Source of the DNA: Clostridia bacterium
GTDB lineage: Bacteria; Bacillota; Clostridia; Christensenellales; SZUA-584
Assembly: GCA_018648645.1 (NCBI GenBank)
Contig: JABGQS010000021.1
Location: 1-45,919, forward strand
Reading direction: 5' to 3'
DNA length: 45,919 bases
Under the pieces are notes generated by a model, which was given only the letters and a program-made list of their open reading frames with translations, did not search any database and was not told the DNA's origin. This document shows positions 24,678 through 32,343 of the stretch, in pieces (the stretch's first letter is position 1; each line of letters starts with the position of its first letter). The translations under genes were made by a program, and so were the position numbers.

Positions 24678-25436
24678 TTAACCTTTTTGTGCCACGAAAA
24701 ACACGCCGTAGGAGAACTCATTCAAATCTGTGGTCGGGATGCCAAACATGCGCGCAAAGAAAAGTAGGGATTTGTCAGATTGGTCAAAGTGAGCTAATGC
24801 AATCTGTTTGCTTGTGCCGCTTTCGCGGCAGGCTTTGTTATGCAGCGACATGCAGATGTTTGTGTGTGGCTGGTAGAGGTTTTGCTGTATGCGGTATCCG
24901 GCGCCTGTGAGCAGGTCGGTCATGTCAGCTTCGCTGAAGCGGTGCAGATGGAACGTGTTGGTGGGAACGCCGGCCTTGTCCGTAGGCTCGAACTTTGCCT
25001 TGGGTACGGAAAGCAGGAGCGTGCCGTTTTTGGTCTGCATACCCGATAGCTTGGACAAAAAATCTGCGGGGGATTCTAGATGCTCGAGAGTGTCGAAGCA
25101 TGTGATAAGGTCGGGAGTGGGGATGTCGCTGAGCGGGTCGGTGTTGAGGTCGGCGCAGCGGAACGCAGCGTTGGTGATTTGTGCTGCGTTTGACAAAGCT
25201 GTGGCAGAGTCGATGAGCGAAGCGTTGTAGTCTATACCGAGGATCTGTGCGCCGGAGCCAGCCATTTGGCGGCAACCGTAGCCGTTGGAGCAAGCGACAT
25301 CGAGCACTGATTTCGCGCCGATTTTACGTGCGTAGTCAGCGGCGAAGACGTAGCGCCCGAGGTGTTCTATGCGCATCCAAAACTCGGGGTTCTCTTTATC
25401 GAAAGGCAGGCAAAACTCTTGGTCTATGTGTTTCAT
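24678..25436 (-). CDS. class I SAM-dependent methyltransferase
   Basis: The 252-residue protein has the class I methyltransferase pattern: SVLDVACSNGYGCRQMA (motif I, SAM binding, about 43-59), ILGIDYN (acidic loop), LITCFDTLEHLESP (motif with the DxxEH typical of UbiE/BioC-like enzymes) and GTLLLSVPKA. Its start lies two bases after the stop of the flavodoxin gene, so the two are co-transcribed. The substrate is unknown; the sequence HLHRFSEADM resembles small-molecule or lipid/sugar methyltransferases. The ketopantoate-reductase-like gene follows after 86 bases, possibly with its own promoter. Confidence 0.88.
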   Translation of the reverse strand: MKHIDQEFCLPFDKENPEFWMRIEHLGRYVFAADYARKIGAKSVLDVACSNGYGCRQMAGSGAQILGIDYNASLIDSATALSNAAQITNAAFRCADLNTDPLSDIPTPDLITCFDTLEHLESPADFLSKLSGMQTKNGTLLLSVPKAKFEPTDKAGVPTNTFHLHRFSEADMTDLLTGAGYRIQQNLYQPHTNICMSLHNKACRESGTSKQIALAHFDQSDKSLLFFARMFGIPTTDLNEFSYGVFFVAQKG

Positions 25437-25438
25437 TT

Positions 25439-26812
25439 TTACCCCTTCGGCGACCTCAAAATCGCTTTTGTATATGGTTTCATCATTTCGACGTTGACTC
25501 GATTGCCGATTTTTTTACTTATTACTTTGTTGCGCATCAAAACGCCGAGGATTTTCATTTTGAGTATGAAGCCGTATCTTTTGTGCGGGAAGTCGTATAC
25601 ACCGTGCTTTTTGTAGTATTTGTGGTCGGCTTTCATTATGCCCTGCATCAGGTAGATGAGGTCTCGGAAAACCTTGGTGCCGCCGACGCCAAAGAAACTT
25701 TGCGGTTTTGTGATGCTGCCGCGAAGCGCAAAAGCGGTTGTCTTCGCGAGTGTGGCGATTGATGCATCCGTGAGACTGCGCTCGCGCGATTCGTTGGTAG
25801 CCACGCCGCCTAGGAACATGTTGGAGACATCGCTGCGCGAGTCGATAACGTCGTAAAGATTGTGCTCTTTGGAGATTTCGCCGTCGAGGATGTAGCCGAC
25901 TACTTTGCCGTGCGTCATGACGCGGTGACCGTTGCAAAACTGGCGGTCGTGAAAGTTTTTCGTTTTTGTGCCGAGGGAGTGGTCTCTGATGGTGGTGGCG
26001 TAGATAATCGCATCGCCGGTGAGGATGCGCTCGCGCAGAACGTTCTCGAAGTTGTCTTTGTATACGCAGGTACCGTCGGCGGCGCATTTGAAGCAACCGA
26101 GGCAACCGCCGGAAAACTTGAACTCGGCGAGGTTGAACTCGTCCACATTGTATGGAAAAGCAGCGACAAAAGCGTCGATCATGCTGCGCAGCATGGAGTT
26201 ATTATCCTCGCAATCGGACACGATGACAGCGCGGAAGTCGGCTGATTTGTCAGTTGCGGGAATTGCGCTGTTATAGTCGAAGCTGACCGGCTTGACCTTT
26301 GGAGTCGTGCGTTTCTCATACATGTCGTTTTCTACACAGAAGCGCAGACGTTTGTAGAAGTCGTTAATCTGCTTGATGCCGGAATCAAGAAGCAGGTCGT
26401 CCATGTCGGCGGGAAGACCCGTGATGTATTTTAGCCCCATATCGGCGCAGTTGTCCTGCACGTATCGGTGGGCGGTGTAGTCGTAGAAGTGCTTGGATGT
26501 CGTGATTTGGGTCGCGAACTTGCCGGACAGCGACTTTGATTTGGGGTGGAGCTTCATAAGCTCGATAAAGCGCGCCATTTGGTAAGTCGCCAGAAATGTG
26601 TATACGGGGTATGCGAAAAGTATGACGTCTGCGGCAGCGAGCGCGTCGATTATTTCGCCCATGACGGCGGAGTCTTCGTATTTGCGTATTTTCTGCCCGA
26701 CGTGAAAAATTTCGAATTCGTCACCAGGATTGTGGTGCTGCAAGTATAGTGCGGATTGGAGTGTGATGCTGTATTTGCCTTTTGGGCTGCCTGAAAGTAC
26801 TGCTATTTTCAT
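25439..26812 (-). CDS. double-flavodoxin iron-sulfur flavoprotein
   Basis: The ATG at 26812 (GAGGAG upstream) gives 457 residues. Two flavodoxin-like units are visible. The first begins with MKIAVLSGSPKGKYSITLQ and includes ILFAYPVYTF; the second begins near residue 184 (FRAVIVSDCEDNNSMLRSM) and carries GGCLGCFKCAADGTCVYKD, the close-spaced cysteine cluster of iron-sulfur flavoproteins, before the usual flavin loop. The C-terminal ~110 residues (FGVGGTKVFRDLIYLMQGI... ending basic) fit neither. Probably an NAD(P)H- or ferredoxin-linked redox protein. The methyltransferase gene follows with a two-base gap. Confidence 0.8.
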   Translation of the reverse strand: MKIAVLSGSPKGKYSITLQSALYLQHHNPGDEFEIFHVGQKIRKYEDSAVMGEIIDALAAADVILFAYPVYTFLATYQMARFIELMKLHPKSKSLSGKFATQITTSKHFYDYTAHRYVQDNCADMGLKYITGLPADMDDLLLDSGIKQINDFYKRLRFCVENDMYEKRTTPKVKPVSFDYNSAIPATDKSADFRAVIVSDCEDNNSMLRSMIDAFVAAFPYNVDEFNLAEFKFSGGCLGCFKCAADGTCVYKDNFENVLRERILTGDAIIYATTIRDHSLGTKTKNFHDRQFCNGHRVMTHGKVVGYILDGEISKEHNLYDVIDSRSDVSNMFLGGVATNESRERSLTDASIATLAKTTAFALRGSITKPQSFFGVGGTKVFRDLIYLMQGIMKADHKYYKKHGVYDFPHKRYGFILKMKILGVLMRNKVISKKIGNRVNVEMMKPYTKAILRSPKG

Positions 26813-26967
26813 TGAAGTCTCCTCGAAGTTTTCTTCGTTTAGTATAGCGAAAAGGGGGCGGATGTGCAACAGGAGGGGCTATAATTTACAGCTTGTTAGC
26901 AATTGGCAAAAGAAGGGGTACAAGAAAGGAGTCGGCACTGGCGTACTAAGTAGTTATGACGAGTTTT

Positions 26968-27450
26968 TTATTTGGGTTTTGTGTCTAAGAATTCTTTGAG
27001 ATTGCTTGGCATCCTGTAGGGGCGCTCTATTATCGGGATTGTTGCGCCGTAGATGGCTTTTATAATGGCGCTGACGATGAGCGGTTGGGGTGCGGTGTTG
27101 TACTCTGCGCCTTTGTAGAGCCAGACGCGGCAGTTTGTATCATCGACGCTGTAGCCATGTGACTCAGTGATATCGATGCCGTTGATGGCGATGGTGGGGG
27201 AGCAGATAAATTTATGCGCAGTTGCCGAAGCGATGGAGTCGATCAGTGTTTGCCGAACTTCGATGTAGAGCCCGGACGAGTTTAGCAGGTTGGAAAGCTC
27301 GTCAATTGCCTCGTTTAGCGTGGATAAAGAAGTCTGCCAACTGTCTGTCGAGTCTTTTAAATACAGAAAGTCAATTAGTATCGGCTGCGGTTTTTTGGGC
27401 GCGATACAGCCGGTGTCTGCGTAGTCGCCGGGAAATTTGATCTCTGACAT
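26968..27450 (-). CDS. DUF2703-like thioredoxin-fold protein lacking family cysteines
   Basis: The ATG at 27450 (GAGGG upstream) gives 160 residues; it is the last gene of the ars operon, four bases after the mini-thioredoxin. IDFLYLKDST, CSPTIAINGIDI and CRVWLYKGAEYNTAPQPLIVSAII match DUF2703 proteins found with arsenic and redox genes. The family normally has a CxRC pair after the first strand and a CxxCGxxC cluster after the ING segment; here these read DSTDSWQTS and ESHGYSVDD, without cysteine. Thiol chemistry is therefore unlikely; a binding or regulatory role is possible. The family match is from memory of motifs. Confidence 0.7.
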   Translation of the reverse strand: MSEIKFPGDYADTGCIAPKKPQPILIDFLYLKDSTDSWQTSLSTLNEAIDELSNLLNSSGLYIEVRQTLIDSIASATAHKFICSPTIAINGIDITESHGYSVDDTNCRVWLYKGAEYNTAPQPLIVSAIIKAIYGATIPIIERPYRMPSNLKEFLDTKPK

Positions 27451-27454
27451 AGTG

Positions 27455-27688
27455 TTAGCCCTCAATCATCTTCTTGATTTCCTTGGTTTTAACTACTCTG
27501 CCTGTCGATTTGATAACGCCGTCGATAATGAGCGCGGGCGTGCTCATTACACCGGCCTGCATGATTTGATCCATGTCGGTGATGTATTGTACCTGCGCAT
27601 CGATACCAAGCTCGCTTACTGCCTCTTTGGTGAATTTGAGCATTTTCTCGCAGGATTTGCACCCACCGCCTAAAACTTTAATTTCCAT
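27455..27688 (-). CDS. mini-thioredoxin (MTH895/TM0996 type)
   Basis: The 77-residue protein MEIKVLGGGCKSCEKM... is the small redox-active thioredoxin-like family with a CxxC (Cys10-Cys13) right after the first strand and the cis-Pro in STPALIIDG. Such proteins pass electrons to disulfides. Its start abuts the ccdA stop, so it very likely receives electrons in partnership with CcdA, and may reduce ArsC or the cysteine-rich protein upstream. A cytoplasmic location is expected, as there is no signal peptide. Confidence 0.92.
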   Translation of the reverse strand: MEIKVLGGGCKSCEKMLKFTKEAVSELGIDAQVQYITDMDQIMQAGVMSTPALIIDGVIKSTGRVVKTKEIKKMIEG

Positions 27689-28396
27689 TTAATGAATTCC
27701 TTCCTCGAAGCTTAAATAGAACATATATAGTCCGATCGCAAGGATGAGAGCACCCAAAACGATTTTGAAAACTGTGTTGAACTTTGTGTACTTTCGTGAC
27801 TCGGAGACTCGTTTGACGAAACCGATGGATGTGCCCGCAACCACCAAAAGCACGCTGTGCCCGAGCGAGTATACGAGCAGCAGCAAAGCGCCGTAGAGCA
27901 GACTGCCTGTTTTTGCGACCATTGCCAGCAGCACGATGAGCACCGGCAGTGCACAATGGGACGAGAAGAGACCGCCGAGCAGCCCCATCAGCAGGGCTCC
28001 GAAGTAGCCGCGCTTTTTGTTTTTGGTTATGGCGGAGGATTTCGGAATGATGTTAATTATCTCCCAAGTCTGCATTGCCATCAGTACCATGATGATGCCG
28101 AGAACTATGAACCACCACATACCGGCGTCTATGAAAAGCCTGCCGATTAGTGAAGCGACAATGCCAAGAACGGCGAAAGTGATCGTCATGCCGAGGCAAA
28201 ACACGAGCGAGTAAGCAAGAGCCCGCTTTACGTCGTTTTTTGCGTAGCCGCCGACGTAGTTGATTACGAGCGGTACGCTGGTTAGCGAGCACGGCGTTAT
28301 CGAGGTAAGCAAACCCGCCGCAAGCGCCAGCAAGGGCGCCAGCCATAGGTTGCTGCCGATTATTTGTGAAAGCGCGTCAAGCCAATCGTGAATCAT
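27689..28396 (-). CDS. ccdA: CcdA/DsbD-type membrane thiol-disulfide transporter
   Basis: The 235-residue protein has six likely membrane helices with the two CcdA cysteines: TSITPCSLTSVPL in helix 1 and SSHCALPVLIVLL in helix 4. CcdA proteins move electrons from cytoplasmic thioredoxin across the membrane. The length fits the CcdA family. In this operon it lies between the cysteine-rich protein and the mini-thioredoxin. ATAGGAG precedes the ATG. Its pairing with ars genes recurs in other anaerobes, as far as I recall, but its exact part in arsenic handling is unproven. Confidence 0.9.
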   Translation of the reverse strand: MIHDWLDALSQIIGSNLWLAPLLALAAGLLTSITPCSLTSVPLVINYVGGYAKNDVKRALAYSLVFCLGMTITFAVLGIVASLIGRLFIDAGMWWFIVLGIIMVLMAMQTWEIINIIPKSSAITKNKKRGYFGALLMGLLGGLFSSHCALPVLIVLLAMVAKTGSLLYGALLLLVYSLGHSVLLVVAGTSIGFVKRVSESRKYTKFNTVFKIVLGALILAIGLYMFYLSFEEGIH

Positions 28397-28462
28397 ATTG
28401 TGTCGTCTCCTATAAATTATAGTTTACTCATCTGATGTTATGAGCTCAAGTGAAGAAAAGAG

Positions 28463-28678
28463 TCAGCAGCCGCACCCGCAGTCGGTAGTCTCGTCGTGGC
28501 ATGCACAGTCGTCGCCGCAGTCGGCGTTGTCTGTATCGTGACACGCGCAGTCGTCGCCACAGTCGGGGTCTTCTGCGTTGTCATCGCTTTCGGGTTCGTT
28601 TTTCACAATTTCGAATGTGCCGCCGCAGCTGCAGCCGTCGCCGTCGCCACAGGCAAAAGGGGTTAAAAAGTCTCTCAT
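28463..28678 (-). CDS. 71-residue cysteine-rich, metallothionein-like protein
   Basis: It has 12 Cys (positions 10, 16, 18, 40, 44, 46, 54, 58, 60, 67, 69, 71) and two His, in a very acidic, low-complexity protein. A ten-residue unit DCGDDCACHD occurs twice (39-48 and 53-62). The two copies differ at five codons, all silent. The start sits two bases after the arsC stop, and its ribosome site GGAG is inside the arsC end, so it is translated with arsC. Metal or arsenite binding through vicinal cysteines is a reasonable guess; I know no named family for it. No signal peptide is seen. Confidence 0.8.
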   Translation of the reverse strand: MRDFLTPFACGDGDGCSCGGTFEIVKNEPESDDNAEDPDCGDDCACHDTDNADCGDDCACHDETTDCGCGC

Positions 28679-28680
28679 AA

Positions 28681-29091
28681 TTATTCTCCTAACAGTTTGT
28701 GAATATTTTTCTTCAATTCTAACACATTCTGCTCGATTATTTTTGCTGTTTTTATAAATTCCTTGTCGTCTTTGCCGCTTGGGTCATCTAGTCCCCAGTC
28801 TTCGCGGTATCTGCACGGCAGCAAAGGGCACGAAACGCCGCAGCCCATTGTGATGACGACATCAACGGGAGGGAGGGCGTCAATCAATTTGTTGTGCTGT
28901 GTCAAAGTCATATCGACGCCGTAAAGCTGGTTTATTATCCGCACGGCATCGGGGTTGATTTCGCTTTTAATCTCTGTGCCCGCAGAGTACGCTTCGAAAA
29001 CGTCGGCAGCGTATAGCTTTGATATGGCTTCCGCCATTTGTGAGCGGCACGAGTTGTGCACGCATATGAATGCAACTTTTGGTTTGCTCAT
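28681..29091 (-). CDS. arsC: arsenate reductase, low-MW phosphatase type
   Basis: The ATG at 29091 has GAGGTG upstream, giving 136 residues. VAFICVHNSCRSQMAE holds the CX5R phosphatase-type loop (nucleophilic Cys in CVHNSCR). ITMGCGVSCPLLPC supplies the further cysteines of the thioredoxin-coupled disulfide cascade, and DWGLDDPSG is the usual acid loop. It reduces arsenate to arsenite, which Acr3 exports. Electrons normally come from thioredoxin, here perhaps the operon's own mini-thioredoxin. Confidence 0.95.
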   Translation of the reverse strand: MSKPKVAFICVHNSCRSQMAEAISKLYAADVFEAYSAGTEIKSEINPDAVRIINQLYGVDMTLTQHNKLIDALPPVDVVITMGCGVSCPLLPCRYREDWGLDDPSGKDDKEFIKTAKIIEQNVLELKKNIHKLLGE

Positions 29092-29126
29092 TTTATTCAC
29101 CTCTCAGTTTATTATAACACTTTTTG

Positions 29127-30128
29127 TTAGAGCAGTAAAAACGAAAGTGCGTTGAAGGAGAAACCGATTATTAGTATGCCGACAATTACGATTGCAGCGA
29201 ATATCAAAAGCAGCTTGGTTTTAACCACCTTTTTGAGCAGAATCATGGACGGCAGAGACAGCGCCGTGACCGCCATCATGAACGAAAGAACTGTGCCGAT
29301 ACCAACACCCTTGCCGACAAGAGCTTCGGCGATGGGGAGCGTTCCGAAAATGTCAGCGTACATTGGCACGCCGACAAGGGTGGCAAGTGGGACGGAGTAC
29401 CAGTTTTGCTGACCGAGGATCGCGGAGATGATGGGCTGCGGTATCCAGTTGTGGATGGCGGCGCCGATAGCCACGCCGATGAGGATGTAGAGCCACACCT
29501 TTTTGATTATCATGAGAACTTGGTCTTTGGCAAACCTGAATCTGTCGCGCTGAAGCAATTGCGGTGCCTCAGCTTCCGTAGCTTCGCCGTAGACGAACGG
29601 TTCGACGTATCGCTCGAGCTTCATTTTACCCATCACTGTGCCGCCGACAACCGCTAGGATTAAACCGACGATGACGTAGGCAAGCGCGATTTTCCAGTTG
29701 AAGATGCTGGCGAGCAGCAGAACGGACGCGAGGTCTACAAGCGGCGAGCTGATTAGGAACGAGAACGTGACGCCGATGGGAAGACCTGCCCGCGTGAAGC
29801 CGATGAACAGCGGTATGGACGAGCACGAGCAAAACGGCGTTATTGTCCCCAAAAGCGCGCCGAGTGTGTTTGCGCCGACTCCTTTGAATCGACCTAAGAT
29901 GCGGCGGGTGCGTTCGGGCGGGAAGTAGCTTTGCACGTATGATATTGTGAAAATGAGTACGGACAGAAGAATGAATATCTTGACGGTGTCGTAGAGAAAG
30001 AAGTGGATGCTGCCGCCGACTCGCTCGGAAACGGGCAGACCGAAAACGTCGTCAACAAGCCATTTGAAGATGTCAGACAGCCAATTCATTTTTAGAAGCT
30101 GGTCGTTCAGCCAAGTAAATACGGTCAA
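29127..30128 (-). CDS. ArsP/DUF318-type permease
   Basis: The 333-residue protein has about eight membrane helices and the motif GTITPFCSCSSIPLFIGF, with the Cys-Ser-Cys-Ser stretch conserved in ArsP-type permeases. ArsP exports trivalent organoarsenicals; the wider DUF318 family contains other transporters, so the substrate is inferred. It starts at a TTG (30128) whose last two bases overlap the acr3 stop (TTGA), with GGAGGAG upstream, so translation is coupled to acr3. Confidence 0.85.
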   Translation of the reverse strand: MTVFTWLNDQLLKMNWLSDIFKWLVDDVFGLPVSERVGGSIHFFLYDTVKIFILLSVLIFTISYVQSYFPPERTRRILGRFKGVGANTLGALLGTITPFCSCSSIPLFIGFTRAGLPIGVTFSFLISSPLVDLASVLLLASIFNWKIALAYVIVGLILAVVGGTVMGKMKLERYVEPFVYGEATEAEAPQLLQRDRFRFAKDQVLMIIKKVWLYILIGVAIGAAIHNWIPQPIISAILGQQNWYSVPLATLVGVPMYADIFGTLPIAEALVGKGVGIGTVLSFMMAVTALSLPSMILLKKVVKTKLLLIFAAIVIVGILIIGFSFNALSFLLL

Positions 30129-31240
30129 GTAAGCTCCTCCGGTTTGTCAGTTGGTTTAGTCTCTAGCGCAGGCGTAGGAAACCAGTGGCGCGTTCTGTTG
30201 GCAAAGCGCACGAGCGCCAACATCAGCGGAACTTCGACCAGCACGCCGACGATTGTTGTCAATGCGGCGGGGGACGAGAGCCCGAACACCGAGATTGCTA
30301 CGGCCACGGCGAGCTCGAAAAAGTTGCTTGCGCCTATCATAGCGCCGGGTGCTGCGATGTTGTGCGGCAGCTTCCAGCGGCGTGCCCAAAGGTAGGCTGC
30401 GAAGAAAATCAGCACTGTTTGGATGATGAGCGGAACAGCGATGAGCAGTATGTCTGTCGGCTGGGCTACGATGGTTGCGCCTTGGAACGAGAATATGATT
30501 ACGAGCGTTAGCAGCAGACCGATGACGGTGATGTTATTGAACTTTGGTATGAATTTTTTCTCGAAGTACTCTGCGCCCCGCTTGGCAGTGATGAGACGGC
30601 GGGACAGCCAGCCTGCGACGAGGGGGATGACCACAAACAGCACGACGGACAGGAAGAGCGTTGCCCACGGAACACCGATACCTTTGATTGTGATACCGCC
30701 GAGCAGGAACAGCAGACCGACGATGGGTGCGAACGCCGGAAGTATGATGAGATCGTTGGTGGCAACTTGGACTAGCGTGTGCGCCGGGTTGCCTTTGGTG
30801 AGATGACTCCACACGAAAACCATTGCTGTGCACGGTGCTGCGCCGAGCAGGATTGCGCCAGCGAGGTAGTCTTTGGCGAGCTCGGGAGGGATGATTGCTT
30901 TGAAGATTACGAAAAAGAACAAGTACGCGATACCAAACATGGTGAACGGCTTGATGAGCCAGTTGACCGTCCATGTGACGACCAAACCTTTTGGATTTTT
31001 GCGTACGTTTCGTATGCTTGCGAAGTCGACCTTGAGCATCATTGGGTAGATCATCAGCCAAATAAGGATGGCGACGGGGATGGAAACGCTGTAGTATTCG
31101 AAGCGCCCGAGAAACTGCGGGATTGCGGGCAGCCATAGACTGATAGCGATACCTATACCCATGCACAGGATGACCCAAATGGTCAGGTATTTTTCGAAAA
31201 AGCCGATGCCTTTAGTGTTTGTCTGGTTATTATCGCTCAT
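30125..31240 (-). CDS. acr3: arsenite efflux permease Acr3
   Basis: The ATG at 31240 (AAGGAG upstream) gives 371 residues, the usual Acr3 length, with ten likely membrane helices. IPVAILIWLMIYPMMLKVDF and GAAPCTAMVFVWSHLTKG (with the conserved Cys of the discontinuous helix) and GASNFFELAVAVAI are standard Acr3 segments. It exports arsenite, driven by proton-motive force. It begins two bases after the arsR stop. The upstream in-frame extension through arsR sequence is not real. Confidence 0.95.
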   Translation of the reverse strand: MSDNNQTNTKGIGFFEKYLTIWVILCMGIGIAISLWLPAIPQFLGRFEYYSVSIPVAILIWLMIYPMMLKVDFASIRNVRKNPKGLVVTWTVNWLIKPFTMFGIAYLFFFVIFKAIIPPELAKDYLAGAILLGAAPCTAMVFVWSHLTKGNPAHTLVQVATNDLIILPAFAPIVGLLFLLGGITIKGIGVPWATLFLSVVLFVVIPLVAGWLSRRLITAKRGAEYFEKKFIPKFNNITVIGLLLTLVIIFSFQGATIVAQPTDILLIAVPLIIQTVLIFFAAYLWARRWKLPHNIAAPGAMIGASNFFELAVAVAISVFGLSSPAALTTIVGVLVEVPLMLALVRFANRTRHWFPTPALETKPTDKPEELT

Positions 31241-31242
31241 AA

Positions 31243-31560
31243 TTATGCTCCTTGTTGTAGGTTGATGTCGTTGCAGATGCATTCGCTCTTCTCTGTCACG
31301 AGGGTGGATAAAAACTGCGTCAACTCGGTCGATTTGGTTTCGTTTATGCTGTAGTGCATCCAAGCGCCGTCTCTGTTGCCGACCACCAGACCGCAGCCCG
31401 TGAGGATTTTCATGTGGTAGGACAGCGTCGGCTGGGTGATGTTGAACGCTTCGAGAATCTTGCATGCGCAAAGCTCGCCACAGGACAGCATGTCGACGAT
31501 TTTTAGCCTTGTTTCGTCCGATAATGCTTTGATTATCGGGATATATTGTTTGTATTGCAT
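31243..31560 (-). CDS. arsR: ArsR-family arsenite-responsive repressor
   Basis: The 105-residue winged-helix protein opens with IPIIKALSDETRLKIVDML and has GELCACKILEAF, the ELCVCDL-type As(III)-binding pattern in which two cysteines sit at the start of the recognition-helix region. ITQPTLSYHMKIL is the DNA-reading helix. Another Cys pair (ECICND) lies near the C-terminus. It is first in the operon, and two matching palindromes lie at its own promoter, so it should repress the whole cluster until arsenite binds. Confidence 0.95.
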   Translation of the reverse strand: MQYKQYIPIIKALSDETRLKIVDMLSCGELCACKILEAFNITQPTLSYHMKILTGCGLVVGNRDGAWMHYSINETKSTELTQFLSTLVTEKSECICNDINLQQGA

Positions 31561-31576
31561 AGTTTACACTCCTAAT

Positions 31577-31592
31577 ATAGATATGTTTCTAT
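31577..31592. promoter_or_regulatory. ArsR operator, downstream copy
   Basis: ATAGA-N6-TCTAT palindrome, 19 bases centre-to-centre from the second copy and about 17 bases before the arsR ATG. Confidence 0.75.
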
Positions 31593-31595
31593 GAT

Positions 31596-31611
31596 ATAGA
31601 TGGATGTCTAT
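31596..31611. promoter_or_regulatory. ArsR operator, copy at the transcript start
   Basis: Second ATAGA-N6-TCTAT palindrome, located at the expected start of transcription, so binding should block promoter clearance. Confidence 0.75.
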
Positions 31612-31615
31612 GTGT

Positions 31616-31644
31616 ATTATATGTGAAGGAGCGGAATTGGTCAA
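31616..31644 (-). promoter_or_regulatory. promoter of the ars operon
   Basis: Minus strand TTGACC (31644-31639), 17 bases, TATAAT (31621-31616); both operators lie just downstream. Confidence 0.85.
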
Positions 31645-31708
31645 TGGGTTGTGGGTAATTTTTTTTTAGTGGTTCTGTTATGGAAACTTTAGCCAAAAAA
31701 ATGTGTTG

Positions 31709-32248
31709 CTATAATGCTGTTTCTTTGAGAGCGCATGCAGTGCATATTTCTATCACCATGCCTCGGGCGGGTTTGCAGGTTATATTGTCAGTGCTTCCGC
31801 ATTTGGTGCAGGCGCTGTAATAATCTAATTCCTTCAGGTGGTTTGAAAAATCGTTCATAAACTGTGCAATGTAAGGTATTTTAATGTTGAAGCTTTGGTT
31901 TTTATCCAGGAGAAATGAAAAATGGTCCTCAATATAATTCATTTTGTAAACCTTGTAAATAAAGTAATTGGTCTCGATGAAGTCGTTTAATTCCACCAAA
32001 TCGACTGGTTTGCTTCTGGTTGCAAATACGTCGAATACAGCCGTCTCGTATTTTGGACTAATAATGAATGCCAAAGGATTTTTTTCCTTGCGGTAAATCA
32101 GGGTTTCAGAAAGATTATTGGGTTGCGCTGTTTTTTTGCTTTTTATAATTTTTACATTATAAAAGATGTCGTTTACTCTGCCATAGATGGTGTCGTCTTT
32201 TGTTGTAAAATCGACTTGCTTTGCTAGTTTCTCCTCAATTCTTACCAT
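31709..32248 (-). CDS. hypothetical protein with C-terminal zinc ribbon
   Basis: The 179-residue protein starts at an ATG preceded by AGGAGC. I do not recognise the N-terminal ~140 residues, which are mixed alpha/beta and contain no membrane segment. The C-terminus has CTKCGSTDNITC... and IEICTACAL: two CxxC pairs that form a likely zinc ribbon. It is separated from the ars operon promoter and transcribed in the same direction but upstream of it, so it is unlikely to belong to that operon. A TATAAT (minus strand, 32271-32266) lies just upstream. Confidence 0.65.
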   Translation of the reverse strand: MVRIEEKLAKQVDFTTKDDTIYGRVNDIFYNVKIIKSKKTAQPNNLSETLIYRKEKNPLAFIISPKYETAVFDVFATRSKPVDLVELNDFIETNYFIYKVYKMNYIEDHFSFLLDKNQSFNIKIPYIAQFMNDFSNHLKELDYYSACTKCGSTDNITCKPARGMVIEICTACALKETAL

Positions 32249-32343
32249 TTGCAGCTCCTAGATGAATTATACACACCAAATAATTAAATAAATACTCAAC
32301 TATTATTATATATCAATATGTAAGATGGTACATGTGCTTTACA

